Shown here piece by piece: positions 23,665-35,494 of a stretch of DNA of 64,000 nt. The DNA comes from Ancylostoma caninum (lineage: Eukaryota; Nematoda; Chromadorea; Rhabditida; Ancylostomatidae). The DNA lies in contig JBAJFG010000573.1 in the NCBI GenBank assembly GCA_037903475.1, positions 124,001 to 188,000 of the forward strand, given 5' to 3'. The position numbers and the translations under genes were made by a program. The notes below the pieces were generated by a model, which did no database searches, was not told where the DNA came from, and saw only the letters and a program-made list of their open reading frames with translations. Each line of letters starts with the position of its first letter. The first letter of the stretch is position 1.

Positions 23665-26607
23665 CTGACGGCGAACTTTTGAGCAGTTCGAGGAAATGAA
23701 TTCGCGATATTCTTCAATATATCAAATTCTGTCTTGCTCGTAATGTGGAAACAAAACATTCGTCCAAGCATCTTTGCAATACCATAACCTGATGCTAACC
23801 GGAACATCTGAAAGAGCTGAGGCAAACGCGTATATTTCTCAATTAAATCACGAACTCATCAAAATATCATGAATGAGAGTTTCTCTTCATTTCTGAGTGG
23901 AATATTCTTCATTATTTCCTTATTCATCGCAGCTTGCCTGCATTTGATTCGTTTCAAGAGACCATTTTTAGGAGAGGTTTCTGAGCGAGAGGGTGAGGCG
24001 ACCAGTAACACAACTGGAGGGAAAAGAACTGATGAGCTGCTTAATAATGTGTAAAAATTGTAAACTTGTGTGAAAATTAATAAATGTATAGTATGTTCTA
24101 TTCTTTACTATCCAGCATTTTGTATTGGAATACTGAAATGTTTCGCAACACTCACAACGAATTCTTTGGTAATGGATTTCTTCATCAAATTTGCCACTAA
24201 AGTGTGGTATGGACTGTAGTACCTTCGCCTATCCTAAGGGCGACTTCTCTTTCCCTTTCTATAAGAACTGCCGAGACTTTGGATGGGAACACCTTGACAC
24301 ATCATTTCCGAGTCCCTGTTGATTACTAAGCATCATTTTCCGTAGACGAATGTTCTTGGTCAGAAAAATGTGACACTAACACAGGGCCAGATCTGGCAAA
24401 TACAGAAGATGTGACAGAATTGCCCAAGCGAGATCCTCAGTCTCCTCACGACTTCCATTTGTAATGCGCGCTTGAGCACTATCTCGCAGAAGAGAAACAT
24501 TTGCGCGTATAAGGCGTTTTTCACGGATGGCCCTTGCGAACTTCTAGAGTTGAGTACCGCAGAGATCCCTCATCACTAGGGTGCCACTACTGATGAATCC
24601 TAGATGAAGCATCGCTTGTGGCGGCACCAAAAGTATAGAAAAACCTTCTCTTCGGGCGGGTCTGCTTTTGACCGTTTTGGAAGTGATTCCGGACACTGAT
24701 GCTGGTGTGCGTTGTTCTGGTATAGGACCAAGCTTCTACCTCACTTGCCGTATCCTTTTGAAAGTCCTCCCCATTTGGATAAAAAAGCAGCGACCCCTCG
24801 ATGTTCACCCAGACTGACCCGTCAGATCTGCACTACTCGTGGTGTACTCATGTCCGAGCAACTTTGCTATGACCGATACCGTGAGGACGATCGCATAGTC
24901 AACCTATGATCGCTTCGACAACTCACAGGTGTCCGCACACGTGCTCGTCTTCAGTGCCTCCTGCAAATCATCGTTATTTCCGGTGGATGCGCGATCAGAT
25001 CGTGAGTGAATTTCAACTGTTTTCGCTACATTCGAAGCCCTCTACCATGGAGAAACTGTCGAATGGTGAATAACCTTCCTTTCAAACGCCACAACTGTAA
25101 TGACATTGTTTTGATTTTGTTTTAGGATATCCTTGTTGGAAACCATAACAGACAATGGAGTGAAGTGAGACTCAAATGGCCAAAGGCATTGTCACTCAAA
25201 TACCAATAGAGCTTACCTCGTATGCCCTCACGTGAGGGTATTGAGAACAAACGACCTTATTCCTGCACAAGATCATACCCGTCAAACTGCGGGATGTTGT
25301 TTCACGCTGCTCTGCTTCCATTCGCTTCTTCGCAATAGCGTCATTTTCAACACCCTACATCCCTTGTGTTGTTCATCTGCTTATTTTCCTGCTGTATAGG
25401 AATAGGCTCCCTTTCGGATATTTGTGTACACATTTAGAAAATGAGTGACAGAAAAGAAAGACATGGAAACGGAAAATTAAGGGGATTTCCGGCGTAAGAA
25501 ATAACGAGTACAGCCGAACCAAACAAACCCTGTCACGAACGGGAAACAAGAGCAGCAGAAATGAGAGTTTAGAGACAATGTGCGCAGTGATTCGAAAATA
25601 TGGGAACGGGCTGAGCGCTGTTGACCCAGGCATTTTTAAAGGACCGTCCGCATACCCTTGTTTATCTGAGCGGGCCAGCCGAGAACCCATTTCATCTTAG
25701 CAGACTAGCCGCACCTGTCCTACACAGGCTCTCCCAGGGGCAGGCTGGGCTTTGTAAAGGATCGAGAACCAAGAGGCTTCGTACCGTGTACTGGGGCGGA
25801 GCCAAGAAAAATTGTGGTTTTATTCATTTTAACGAACGCATTACGTTCACGGGGGAAGAAAGGGGTGTAGAATAAGTTGACTGGCCGATTCATTGAGTTT
25901 TTGTGTACATAACTGCATTATGTGATGAAGGAATAAACGTAGCACATGTAGCCTCCCTGCAAGCCCGTTCTCGACTGCGGCCGAAAAAGTGCTAGCAGGG
26001 AGGCTGCTCGTCCTCTCGGCGGCGAGGGGACTGAGGTCCAACAGTTCCGATTGGAGCAGATGTTCTAGAGGCTCTACGGCATTTGAAATATCCCTACGCA
26101 GTTGGAACTCCACGGATTGACTTGAAATCTACAGTGACATGAGAACTAAGGTAACACTATTTCAATGGAAAACCAGTGTGTATGTATAGTATCATGCGTG
26201 GAAACGGTGGCACAGTCGGGCTCTGTGACTGGTTGGTTGCGCGAACTGACCAATCTCAGAACACACCCGTTCCACCCTCTCCAGTTGTAATGCTTCACAA
26301 TCCGAAAGATAATAAGGGAAGCACATAAGAGGGCTGTGCAGCCGATCAACTCTCTTCTCTCGTCCCGGTGGTGATAGAGGTTGCTAAACAGAAGGAAGCG
26401 CAGAAAGATCTTTACCTGGTTCCCAATGCCGCCCTTAGAGGATAAAAACATCACATATTTTTCAAGCTTCTTCCCTTCATGTGGTCGTGAACTGGAATGT
26501 AGTACGGCACCTCGACCGCTTCGACATACATGGAATATACAGATGCCCAATATGAGCGCAGTTACTGCTCTGATTCTTTTTCCAACCAATGATGCTAGCA
26601 GTTCCAT
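23665..26607 (-). CDS. GT11 alpha-1,2-fucosyltransferase-like gene, N-terminal exons
   Basis: Exon 1 is 26607-26416 (64 codons): a short cytoplasmic tail, one membrane anchor (about residues 14-28, VTALILGICIFHV), a stem, then KYVMFLSSKGGIGNQ, ending at the donor CAG/GTAAAG. Exon 2 is 23807-23665, after the acceptor CAGCTCTTTCAG. It continues in phase 0 with MFRLASGYGIAKMLGRMFCF and ends at CAG/GTAAAC in phase 2. The joined GGIGNQMFRLASGYGIAK is the GT11 motif (GRLGNQMFQYAS-like), and the topology is that of a type II Golgi enzyme transferring fucose from GDP-fucose. The 2.6-kb intron holds a mariner relic. Later exons are not certain; the C-terminal GT11 exons at 486-1034 start in the matching phase and may be the end of the same gene. 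Confidence 0.7.
23869..24054 (+). CDS. small possible membrane protein
   Basis: A 61-codon frame: short lead, one strongly hydrophobic stretch (LSGIFFIISLFIAACLHLI, about residues 9-27), then a polar tail ending TDELLNNV. An AATAAA lies about 25 bases after the stop. It sits on the opposite strand inside intron 1 of the GT11-like gene. No homology is recognised, and the start has no clear trans-splice acceptor, so it may be a chance frame or a terminal exon. Confidence 0.25.
   Translation: MNESFSSFLSGIFFIISLFIAACLHLIRFKRPFLGEVSEREGEATSNTTGGKRTDELLNNV
24200..24830 (-). pseudogene. mariner-type transposase C-terminal relic
   Basis: The minus strand, read across frames, contains LAWAILSHLLYLPDLALC followed by HIFLTKNIRLRK, matching the LGWE.LPHPPYSPDLAPSDYHLF block with the last catalytic acid. 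Further upstream, HYKWKS- and ARxC-type remnants occupy the HDNARPH position. Stops and frameshifts are frequent. TIRs not found. Confidence 0.55.
25951..26006. repeat. 56-bp hairpin
   Basis: Arms AGCCTCCCTGC and GCAGGGAGGCT are perfectly complementary and separated by 34 bases. It lies in a GC-rich block (25620-26110) that also carries the frame 25847-26113 on the minus strand, of unknown nature. Confidence 0.5.
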
Positions 26608-26807
26608 TCAATGAATCTCAGCTGTTGAAGTTTAGCAGCTGTTGGAGTTTGCTAAGCGTTGGCTCCTTTGAACAAAAAGGCCGAAGACCAAGTTGTGTAT
26701 CTGTAATCTCATGAAGAAAAGCTGAGGAGTCAGAAATAATCATATCCAGCTTTCGCCTCCCTTCCCTCTCTACATGGATGGAAAGTTACGTGAAAAATAG
26801 AGTGATA

Positions 26808-28082
26808 TTAGGTTGGTGCAAAAATAATGCGCGTTTTTCGTTGCTTCATCTTCGGTGCAGAAAACTTCCTTCGTTTCTTATCATCGGTTTAAGAAGCTGC
26901 ACATGGTTTTGTAGCAAATTTCATGATCTTTTCAAATATCTTATGGATTTTGAGCGAAGTTCATGTTTTTGGTGAATTTTTAGTTGTGTAACGAAAGTTG
27001 CCAAAACAAGTTTTTTGCCAAACTCACTTCAGCGGGCTGATACTCGACGGCATCGCAGCAGGAATCGCTCAGAATACCACCATAGTTTTGGAGAAGGGAG
27101 TGTAAGCGAATGCATTCCGCCGAGCTGCTTCCGGACTTTTCGGCTTGGTGTGCTTTGCTTTGAAAGTAAGGAATGTCGCATAGGTCTTCCTGGGGTTTGC
27201 GACCCCCAACTGATGACAATTATCAAAGAGCACCCATCCAAAACAACATATTTGGTTTCGCATAACATTGCCGGTAATTGTTGTCAGACCATCCCTCCCT
27301 TCAGTAAAAATGGGAGGATGAAAAGCTCGACGAGTCGATGTTGCGTATACTGAACGTGTACCACATTGATCGTCATTGAGAGGTCTGCTTCGCGCATCTG
27401 TAGTGAAAGAATTGCGAACAAACAGTCGGTCGCTTAGTAATTAAATATGAAAAATAGACCCTCTTCGGCAAAATGAAGTGCCTTGACCAACAGCTAGACC
27501 AGGACGATGCGCTGAAACACACCCAGAACCCAAAGCAACACCAAAATAAGGTCACGGCGACTTTGTGGTGACCTGCTGCAAAAATTGCTTAATGCAGCTC
27601 ATTCATTCTTCCTAGTCTGGTAAGTACTTTTAAGATGTAGATGAAATAAATTAGGAACTTCACTGTGTGACCCTAGCGTTGCTCAATAAAATAGATTCTT
27701 CACTCCTACGCGGCACCGTCCAGGCACACCCTGCACGACAGAGACTTCACAGGTTGGAGCAACTGAGCTAGGAAGCTCGGACTCCTATATCATAATCAGC
27801 GAACTTCTCGCTCACCGACTACCACTTCCTCGAGAACCTGGACGACTTCTTTCGGGAGAATTTTCTCGAAGACTAAAGTGATACCAAAACTGCCCTCTGG
27901 AAGTTCGTCGATTCTAAAAGGTCCCATCAGAAATGCACGGTAGTAGGAGAACATCTATCTTATTGCTAAAGATTTGCGGATTACAATAGTTCTAAGCCTT
28001 TCGAAAAAAACCGATTTTGAAAGGAGTTATGAGGTTCGGAATCAAAGGCATGAAAACGCGCATTATTTTTGCACCAACCTAA
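26808..28082 (+). mobile_element. full-length but dead mariner
   Basis: TTAGGTTGGTGCAAAAATAA at 26808 is inverted at 28063-28082, and TA flanks both ends (26806-26807 and 28083-28084). The 1275-bp length is that of a complete mariner. The plus strand shows the transposase in broken frames: SFGEGSVSEC, then DPQLMTIIKEHPSKTTYLVS (helix-turn-helix region, 27090-27250); a KTLFGKM/PKQHQNKVTATLWW-type segment (27430-27580); and SLTDYHFLENLDDFFRENFL (27810-27870), followed by TKTALWKFVDS. Many stops are present, so it is inactive. Confidence 0.85.
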
Positions 28083-28084
28083 TA

Positions 28085-29380
28085 GAAGAGGCACATTCAT
28101 GCAGTATATAAATAGAATGTGTGAGAAACTGCGACGATGGTCACGCACAAAGAAAAATTTTTTGCTAGGCAGTTCCTTTTTATATGAAAAAATCGAGTAA
28201 TGAGGAAAATGTTTTCACGTTCGTTAATGACCTGTGAGGATAATGATTATGATAATGATCGTCAGGATTACGTTGGACACTCATTCTTCTTCTAGCGGAC
28301 ACTATACAAGTGACCGAATCGGTTATTGGTAAAAGAGATGTCGGCTGTCTACCGCTGCATCTCAGCGGGCTGAGGTATCTCCGGTTAGACGTCACTATGT
28401 ATGTTCGGTGCATAGCATGGGTGCATTGTATGCCAACCTGTAGAGATAACAAACAACTATCCCAAAAAAGTGTGACAAAGACGACGTCAATCAAACAACA
28501 CTAAAGCCCCAGATGTGATGAAATTATGTAGAAAAAAATCGTTATGATCATCGTCACCAGCTGCAGCAAGATTCTTATAATAAACCCAAGGGAAAGACTT
28601 TGAACAGAAATTTTTGAGTACTCGAATACTCGAGTGCTTCGTTCATTCGGTCTTTCGAGAGAAGGACGAATTCAAACAATTTATTCATTCGCTTTATTGA
28701 AGTCGTAATTTATTCGAACAATTGATTTATTCGACTGAAAATGGATATTTGACTAGTTCAACTATACACTTCAAAAGTGGTTGTCATTCCTCTATGCGAA
28801 TTGGAAACTGTTATGACATCGAGTGGGAGCATTGTGTCGCGCGCGTAACGGTTTACGTGGTATGCCTTGAAGGCTCGTTCTGAACCCATCCCTCTCCAAC
28901 AAATTGCGTGTTATAATGCGATATGTCTCATGGCTGATCTTTGCAGAGGCAAGTGATGGAGGCTGACTGTGTCAGCACTCAAAGATCCATATGGGGAAGA
29001 GCATCGGTAGGGAGCAGTGGCGGAGCCAGAAATGGCTAGCCAGAAAAAGGAGGGAGATGGAGCGTACGAAAAAAAAATGAAACTAACACCACTTTTGAGA
29101 GACGGATTTCAAAAAAATAGAACTAGTGAGTTTCAGCATTGAACAGGCAAGGATAAATGTTCAAAAATGTTGATGAAAATAAACAATTAAAAATAAGCTA
29201 AATCATGCAAAATTTTTAACTATTCCATTTTGGGAAATTGGGCAACCACTCTCGAAGCGCGTACCGCCCCCCCCCCCCTCCTGTTTCTGTCACTGGTAGA
29301 GGAGGGAGCATTTAATCCCCTCCAACCTACACATTGTAGCTTAACATTAAAACAGAAAAACCTCCTGAGCAATATTCCAT
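28085..29380. other. stretch without recognised gene
   Basis: AT-rich DNA. 28610-28750 is enriched in TTATTCG-like words and inverted CGAATA motifs. A poly-C run (14 C) lies at about 29264-29278. No exon seen. Confidence 0.4.
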
Positions 29381-29385
29381 ATTAA

Positions 29386-29801
29386 AGGCAGTGTGTCACC
29401 TCGTTTTCGTGTCTGAGCTTTTACCAGATTCTGAATCTCCTCTACTCGCTGAATGCAATAGTATAGCTAAAATGTTATAAAAAGGTCTTTAAACCCTATT
29501 TTAAACGTTTTTTGAGCCGGGATTTGTAACAGTTTGTCGAGCAGAGTGGACGCGTGGAGCAGTTGATCTTATCGATAGGACACGTCTAAACGTGTTGGTC
29601 AACGCTGCAGGCGTGACGCGCAGCCAGCACATTCACGGACCGCTACGCTCAAGTGGTCCGTGAACTGCACTTTCGGACCCTCCGAAAACGGGGTTTTCGT
29701 CATTTTTATTAGCTTCGACGTACTTCCTTGGAATTAGCGTGACGAGGAGGTCTAGAGTCTTTTGGTATTTTCAGCCCACGAAACGAGGTGACACACTGCC
29801 T
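29386..29801. mobile_element. AGGCAG-ended MITE, TTAA target, copy 1
   Basis: The terminus AGGCAGTGTGTCACCTCGTT is inverted at the right (AACGAGGTGACACACTGCCT). The left flank is TTAA (29382-29385); the right is CTAA, one base off. A second copy in the opposite orientation is at 43406-43820. TTAA targets are typical of piggyBac-type transposases; no transposase is present here. Confidence 0.8.
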
Positions 29802-29804
29802 CTA

Positions 29805-30480
29805 AGGACCCTCTCGTGCCCCGGGGTCCGCCGGCGGTTCAGTGGCTCAGGTTAGACCCCGAGCACGACTGGCCGCGTCTGTGGAGAATGCGCTTCCTAC
29901 TAACCTAATGGCGGCCTATCCCCACAGACGTACCCGGCCGGAAACCCAGGATCCCGCTTCCCACTTCTCATCTCCCTCACAAGGTCCCTACGCTGCGCCC
30001 CCAACCCCAGCCCCGCCCACAATGGTGCTACTGAACAAGTAGGATATGAACAACGACATATTGCTACACAACAGAACACGATATGGATGATAGTTTATGG
30101 TAACGAATATACACGACATCAATACACAGCAATCAATAATAATGTACAAATGGAAATGGTATTAGGGCAAGCTTAGTAGCAGAACATCGTAAAAATGGTA
30201 TTGCTCACGGGATACGGCGATGGTAAGCCGGAGGAGGACCTGCTACTCCAGATGGTATCACGAACGACACGGATAGAACGAACGACGCGGGAGCACCGTA
30301 GAACCCAACCGTCCGGCGCGACAGCACAGCAGCGACTGATTTCGAAAATCAATCGCGCCGCGCCGTCCGCACGCGACTCAGCGTGGAAACTACCGTGCGC
30401 CAGGTCTGCGCGGCGGGACCCCGCCACAGGGCAGAGCCCCACAATTTTCACAAAAAATTTCGCTCTTTGTATAGAGGTGT
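29805..30480 (+). other. GC-rich stretch, no recognised gene
   Basis: The first 200 bases are Pro/Arg-rich in translation (29842-30042) and look like an interspersed repeat rather than an exon. 30170-30630 has antisense frames without recognisable motifs. Confidence 0.3.
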
Positions 30481-30484
30481 TATT

Positions 30485-31281
30485 TGAGGTGCTAAACACG
30501 AATATCGTATTTCCAGAGAAGCTGGACTGAAGGCGCGTAAGGAAGTGGGAGGTCACCGGATTACTAAGGAAGCGAAAGCCAAACTGTTGGAACGGTGCAA
30601 GAGGCTGAGGAAACGTTTTGCAGCTAGACGACATCGTAAGATTTTGTTTTTAAACGAAAAATGGTTCGACGGCGAACAAACTCACATTCATCAGGTCTGG
30701 ACAGGAATAACATACACTGGCAAGGCTCATTCAACTTCGTGCTCCGAAGGAGTCAAGGTCTAACGACCCCAGTATCGTACGGTCCTGGAAAGCAAGGTTT
30801 TGCCATGCCCCCCCCCCCTCCCCCTCCCTCCACCCCCGATTTTGGAGAGGAGACGTGTACCTTCCAACGTGATGGCGATCCATCTCACAAGTCGGAAGAA
30901 ATGCAGGAAAGGGTTGCGAAAAACTTCTCAGACTTCACCTCGGTGGACATAACTTTTCAACTATTTGGCTATTGGCCAGCCAATTCGCCGGATCCGTTAG
31001 ACTATTCTATCTGGGAAATACTGGAGTCAGTAGCCTGCGTGAGGCCCCACTCGACAGTTGAAGCGCTCAAAAGGAATTTGACGAAAGCCTGTAATGATCT
31101 CCCTATGGACATCGTTTCCAGCGCAGTGGACGACTTCTCGAGGCGCCTAAAGGAGTGGGGGTCATTTGAAAGTAATTGCTACAATATGTAGTCTCCTAAT
31201 ATGCACAAATAAAGTTGTTACATTTGATTAATTCGCAGAAAACCAGCACGAAAACTCGTTCCATAGTTTTGTGTCATCCTG
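30485..31281 (+). pseudogene. Tc1-like transposase relic with right TIR
   Basis: The plus strand reads YRISREAGLKARKEVGGHRI, then LLERCKRLRKRFAARRHRKI and LFLNEKWFDGEQ. The usual first catalytic Asp of the DEK block is Asn here. A deletion removes the middle, a C-rich run sits at 30808-30835, and the frame resumes with TFQRDGDPSHKSEE, WPANSPDPLDYSIWEILE and a PRRLK-like end (SRRLKEWG), stopping at 31191. The right end GTCATCCTG/TA at 31281 matches the CAGGATG-type terminus. The left TIR was not found. Confidence 0.8.
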
Positions 31282-31284
31282 TAT

Positions 31285-31875
31285 TCCCAAGAATAAGGCG
31301 GCGCACCCCTAAAGCTACATTTATGTACATTCTCATTTGTTTTTGATAGCGTTTACGAATGCTCAATTCTCGAAACCGAGAAAAAAGGGTGAACTATGAA
31401 GGAAATGACTCCGTGCAATTAGCACCCGAACGGTTTCTGGTTTTCTCTTATAACTTGAGCAGTAAACCAAGGTTGTCATATTCCTTTATTCCCGGTACCG
31501 TTTTGGCGTCGTTGCCTTTGTCTGAGCCTGTAAAGTCAGAACCGTACGTAATGTATTCTCCTTAACGCTCAATCAACAAGTTATAATTTAATATGAGAGT
31601 AAACATGAAAAAGAAGATCAATAAGGGCTTCCGGTTTGATTGCGATTATCACCTCCATTCGAAAAAATTAGCTGAGCGTTTGAATTTCTCTTTCATCTCT
31701 AACTATGTGTATTTGAAGTTCCTTGACCTGAAAGATATGCCGGAAGCAGGCACTTTGTCATATCAGTCTGGCACTTGCAGCTAATTCATGCGAAGGATTT
31801 GTGAACGCATCCCAAAAGTATCTTAGGAAAACATCAAGTCTTTGGTAAACATTCTTGAAATTTTTCAGCCCACCT
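31285..31875. other. stretch without recognised gene
   Basis: Short frames only (31359-31565, 31593-31784), without recognisable content. Confidence 0.4.
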
Positions 31876-31881
31876 TTGCAC

Positions 31882-33233
31882 CAGGGATGAGCGGATTGTC
31901 CGTATCCGGTTGTCCGTTTTGCCGTTATCCGTGTATTTTGGCTCATCCGTTATCCGCGATTTTGGCGAAGGATAACGATGCGGTTAAGGCCAAATATAGT
32001 TGCTCCATTTCGCACATTCTCAGCAGATTATAGCCCCCATTCCAAGAAGTATTATCCGATCTACCCCATTTTACGTCATCAGAGGTTTACAATCTCTTAG
32101 CAAGGTAGGGGAGGATAATACAGGCTTGTATCTGCCCGAAAAGAGATGCTGCTTTCTACGTCGTCCAACAAAGTCAGGAAGTAACCTCGAAACATCATTC
32201 ACTTGTAAAACGTGTAATTTCAAAAACATCCCCTAATGTTTGGCCATTAGCAAAGTTGAAATTGGTGACTTAGCACCTCACGAATGAGCGCTGCCTCTCT
32301 TTCTTTCAAGGTTTATTTCGACTATTCATTGAACACTACGGTTTCTATTAATTTCTGAATGTATTGAATGAATAGCGTTTTAGAGTCAATACATTCATTA
32401 TTGTCAGTCAGTACTAGTATGTTCGTCAGAAGAAGCTCCACAAAAGATATACGAAGCAAAGCTTCAGCCTCCTTCAGCTCTCCCCTCTCTTGCCCCACCC
32501 CAAGACAAAATCTTGGTGGGACTACTCTTCGGATACCTCATCTTTCTACTGAAAGTTACAGACACGTATCATTCCGAGCGACCAGTGTGCCAATCGTATC
32601 AAGAAATATCCAGACGTCACTGGAAACTGCTGTTTCTGGAGAATCCACTTGCCCGAATTTTTCTTTCCACGGCGTTGGAAATAGCGGAATAACGAATTTT
32701 ATGGTCATTTTGGTGACAGCTTTCACCAATGCATTCAGAAGGAATTGACGTTATCGAATTTCAGTCTATAACTCTGAGACACATATGTCCAAAATTGACT
32801 CAATTGGGCCAGTATCGGGCTAAGACTTTGTTTGACGTTCCCTCGCGCATAAGCTACATAGTAACATTCCCTTTCCTAGCTGCAACGTTGTTACCAGTTC
32901 GAAGTTCGAACCCATGACTCAGTTTCGCTCAAATTTTTGTAAACGACTACATTCCGACACACTTCCGAAAAAGCCAAGGAAAGTGGATCGGTCCAAATGA
33001 GAATGAAAGGACAGAAAGAGAAGGACATGTGCTTTCGAATATATGCCAAAAGTGCGCTGGAAACATCATTGTCCACTTCAAAATATTATTCCAAGACCCA
33101 CCATTCGGAAGTCCGACACTGATTTTGCAACAACATAGAATATGGTGTCTCACAGCATCTGGATCACTTATCCGTTATCCGTTATTCGCACCGTTATCCG
33201 GGTCGTGGAAAATCTCGCATCCGCTCGTCCCTG
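31882..33233. mobile_element. non-autonomous hAT-type element 2, 8-bp TSD
   Basis: The left end CAGGGATGAGCGGAT is inverted at the right (ATCCGCTCGTCCCTG, one mismatch), and CTTTGCAC is duplicated exactly (31874-31881 and 33234-33241). Subterminal GTTATCCG-type words are repeated near both ends, as is common in hAT elements. The interior frames (for example 32368-32748) are not a hAT transposase. Length 1352 bp. Confidence 0.85.
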
Positions 33234-33240
33234 CTTTGCA

Positions 33241-33358
33241 CTCACATATACACCTACATACACCCATACGAATACACACATGCATACACGCAATGCAATA
33301 ATACACACATGCACACATAATATGCACATACACAAACGCACACGCACATACACGCGTA
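33241..33358 (+). repeat. CA-rich microsatellite
   Basis: Imperfect CACACA/CATACA repeat starting at the target duplication of the hAT-type element. Confidence 0.8.
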
Positions 33359-33524
33359 AGATGTCATTTGACAGAAAGTGTGATATGCATCGAGAGTCAC
33401 TTTGGAGAAGCAACTATGGTTGCATCTAATATGCAAACCAGTAGAATGTTCACACGCGGAGATAATAATCAAACTACAGATCTTAGACTTCCTCTTACTT
33501 GACCGAATCTAGTGCAATACCAGC

Positions 33525-34330
33525 AGTGTCGCTTGATGAAACTGCGCAATGTCTGCGATTCCACTTTTTTCTCTCGTCGCATTGCCATAACTCTCTTCAA
33601 TTCTGAACATTTTCGAAATGGAACAGACATTTGGAATCAGGATGATCTAATCTGGTGGTCAGCTTGAAATTTGAAAATTCAAGAATTTTTGGCGACCAAG
33701 TAGCAAAATCATCTAAGGCAAAGTACTACTGTTCGCAATTTCCCCAGCAGAATACCGGAAATTTCGTAGGCAGACACCAGAAATTCTGCAGCAGAACAGC
33801 AGAAAAACCGACTGGTTACTCACGGAAATTCCGGTATTCTGCTGCGGAATTTCCGGCCCGGTGTCTGAGTAATTGCATCCTCAGGTACCTTTCTGAAAAT
33901 GCACCCCTTGGTAGTTGCTCTTTTTGTGAAGAAGTTGTTACATTGCACTAAAAATTCATTTTTAGGGCTCAGAACGTGATTATCACAAGGACGGTGCCTC
34001 ATTCGATATTTCAGGATTTTCTATTACTAGCGATAGTAGTTTCACTAAATACATCAGCGATTTTCATAATTTCAGTTGTTTCAAAGGCAAAGCGATTTGT
34101 GAGGTCTGTGTGAAGATTCTTCCGACCGCGACAGCGCCCTGACTGTGATTGTGCTTTCGATCGCGTGTGGGTGTGAGAATCTTGTTTTTTTTATGGCGTC
34201 ATAGAAAAAAATGGTCTCATCGAAGACGAAATGGATCTTCTAATTCAAACGACTCGCAAACGCGAAACTTGTCATTTAAAGTGATTTTTGACCTGGCAAC
34301 GCTAGCAGTCACATAATTTCGTGGGTGGGG
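33525..34330 (+). repeat. interspersed repeat R1, copy 1
   Basis: It shares GTCGCTTGATGAAACTGCGC, ATCAGGATGATCTAATCT, GAAGAAGTTGTTACATTGCA and the CGCGTGTGGGTGTGAGAATC region with the inverse copy at 42220-42965, in the same order. No ORF or clear TIR was found. This copy contains an extra foldback at 33737-33852 absent from the other. Confidence 0.8.
33737..33852. mobile_element. small foldback insertion in R1
   Basis: Arms AATTTCC..CAGCAGAATACCGGAA and its inverse are about 26 bp each, around a centre with CAGAAATTCTGCAGCAGAA. The corresponding place in the other R1 copy lacks it, so it is a separate insertion. Confidence 0.6.
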
Positions 34331-34704
34331 AAGCGATTTCGAAAAGTTCGCAGTTTTGTGAAATTCCTTTAAATACAGCACGCACGGAAATTCCGTTTCT
34401 GAGATTGCAGAGGAATATTGTATTTTTGACCATAAGGATTATGAATGAGGTGTCCAATTTCGCCAAAACTCATGGAAAAATGGTTTTCGGATGCTTCTGT
34501 CTTGGCAGGTTAGAGCAGTGCGGTCGAGTTACACGTATGGGATCGAACAAAACAGTCGATAAGCTGTCATCATTGGCAGCTATTTTCTTTGCACCATCGG
34601 ATATTTGGCTAGTAAAGCAGATTTATTGAAACAGAAAGACCACAGAGAGAAAGGAAAAGGGTGTTTATTATAAAGCCATAACTCGCGAGAAGAACAAAAT
34701 CATA

Positions 34705-34805
34705 TGGTAACTAGCGCCCCTTCGGGACGGTAGAAAGTGGGGTGGAACAGCCAGCTGAGGTATATGCAAATGCTTCACATATGCGAAATGCTTAGAAAAT
34801 TAACA
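34705..34805 (+). repeat. interspersed repeat with GCGCCCCTTCGGG hairpin, copy 2
   Basis: Matches the reverse complement of 12180-12285 over about 100 bp. Confidence 0.65.
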
Positions 34806-34809
34806 TATT

Positions 34810-35285
34810 AGCAAGGCTCATTATTATCTGAACACAAACACGAAAAACTCTTTATGAGATGCGTATATTCTACCAGTCCGGCCGGCACGCCAACTGCGGT
34901 CTTCCTGTCCTGTCGTGATTCTAGCCTTGCTTGCAAATACCTTATCATCTACACGTAGAGCTATTTTCCGGTGCAATCATACTACCTATTGTTTTTCTCA
35001 CACTTCTTCCACACCTATAGACCCGTTATGGCCAGCCACTCCAAACTCATGGGAGTATCTTCCAGATGGCTTTAGTACCTGTGAACGATTCAGTGCATAA
35101 ATGCAGTGAGAATATCCACCTGAAACGTTGATGAGATAGTCCAACTGATGAGCATCTGCATTTTAACACAAGAATCAAGGAGAGGTGGTCGCCTGAGACA
35201 GAATGAGCGCGTAGCGCACCCCTAACTCTACCGGCACATGGGCATCTTGGCGCTTTCCCCACTACTGGGCTAGGGCGAACTCATT
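34810..35285. other. stretch without recognised gene
   Basis: 34871-34930 has a weak likeness to the hairpin repeat (CCAGTCCGGCCGG...). No exon seen. Confidence 0.3.
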
Positions 35286-35289
35286 CTTC

Positions 35290-35490
35290 AACCTTGGACA
35301 AGTATCGTGGCATTTTCTACACTATCGGGCCACGCGCCACCCATTTTTCATTCATGCACCCGTACCCCGGTGTTCTCCCAGCTAATGAGCGCCTCGCGGA
35401 CACAGTCTCCATCCGTGGACCCGTATCGTGGCGTTTTCTCAACTACTGGGTCACGCGGAGCATTCCTCCATCCGTGGACCCGAACAGGGT
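35290..35490 (+). repeat. 59-60 bp minisatellite, three to four diverged units
   Basis: Units of the form CCGTGGACCCGTATCGTGGC ... TTTTCTCAACTACTGGG ... CGCG follow one another about 60 bases apart. Same family as the arrays at 11657, 41800 and 59630. Confidence 0.7.
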
Positions 35491-35494
35491 CAAA

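Noticed and set aside
32368..32748. 126-codon ORF inside the 31882-33233 element as a transposase
   Set aside because: No hAT-type motifs seen; treated as a chance frame within a non-autonomous element.
35120..35170. Hammerhead ribozyme (CTGATGAG near 35144)
   Set aside because: The conserved GAAA with flanking stems is missing at the right distance.
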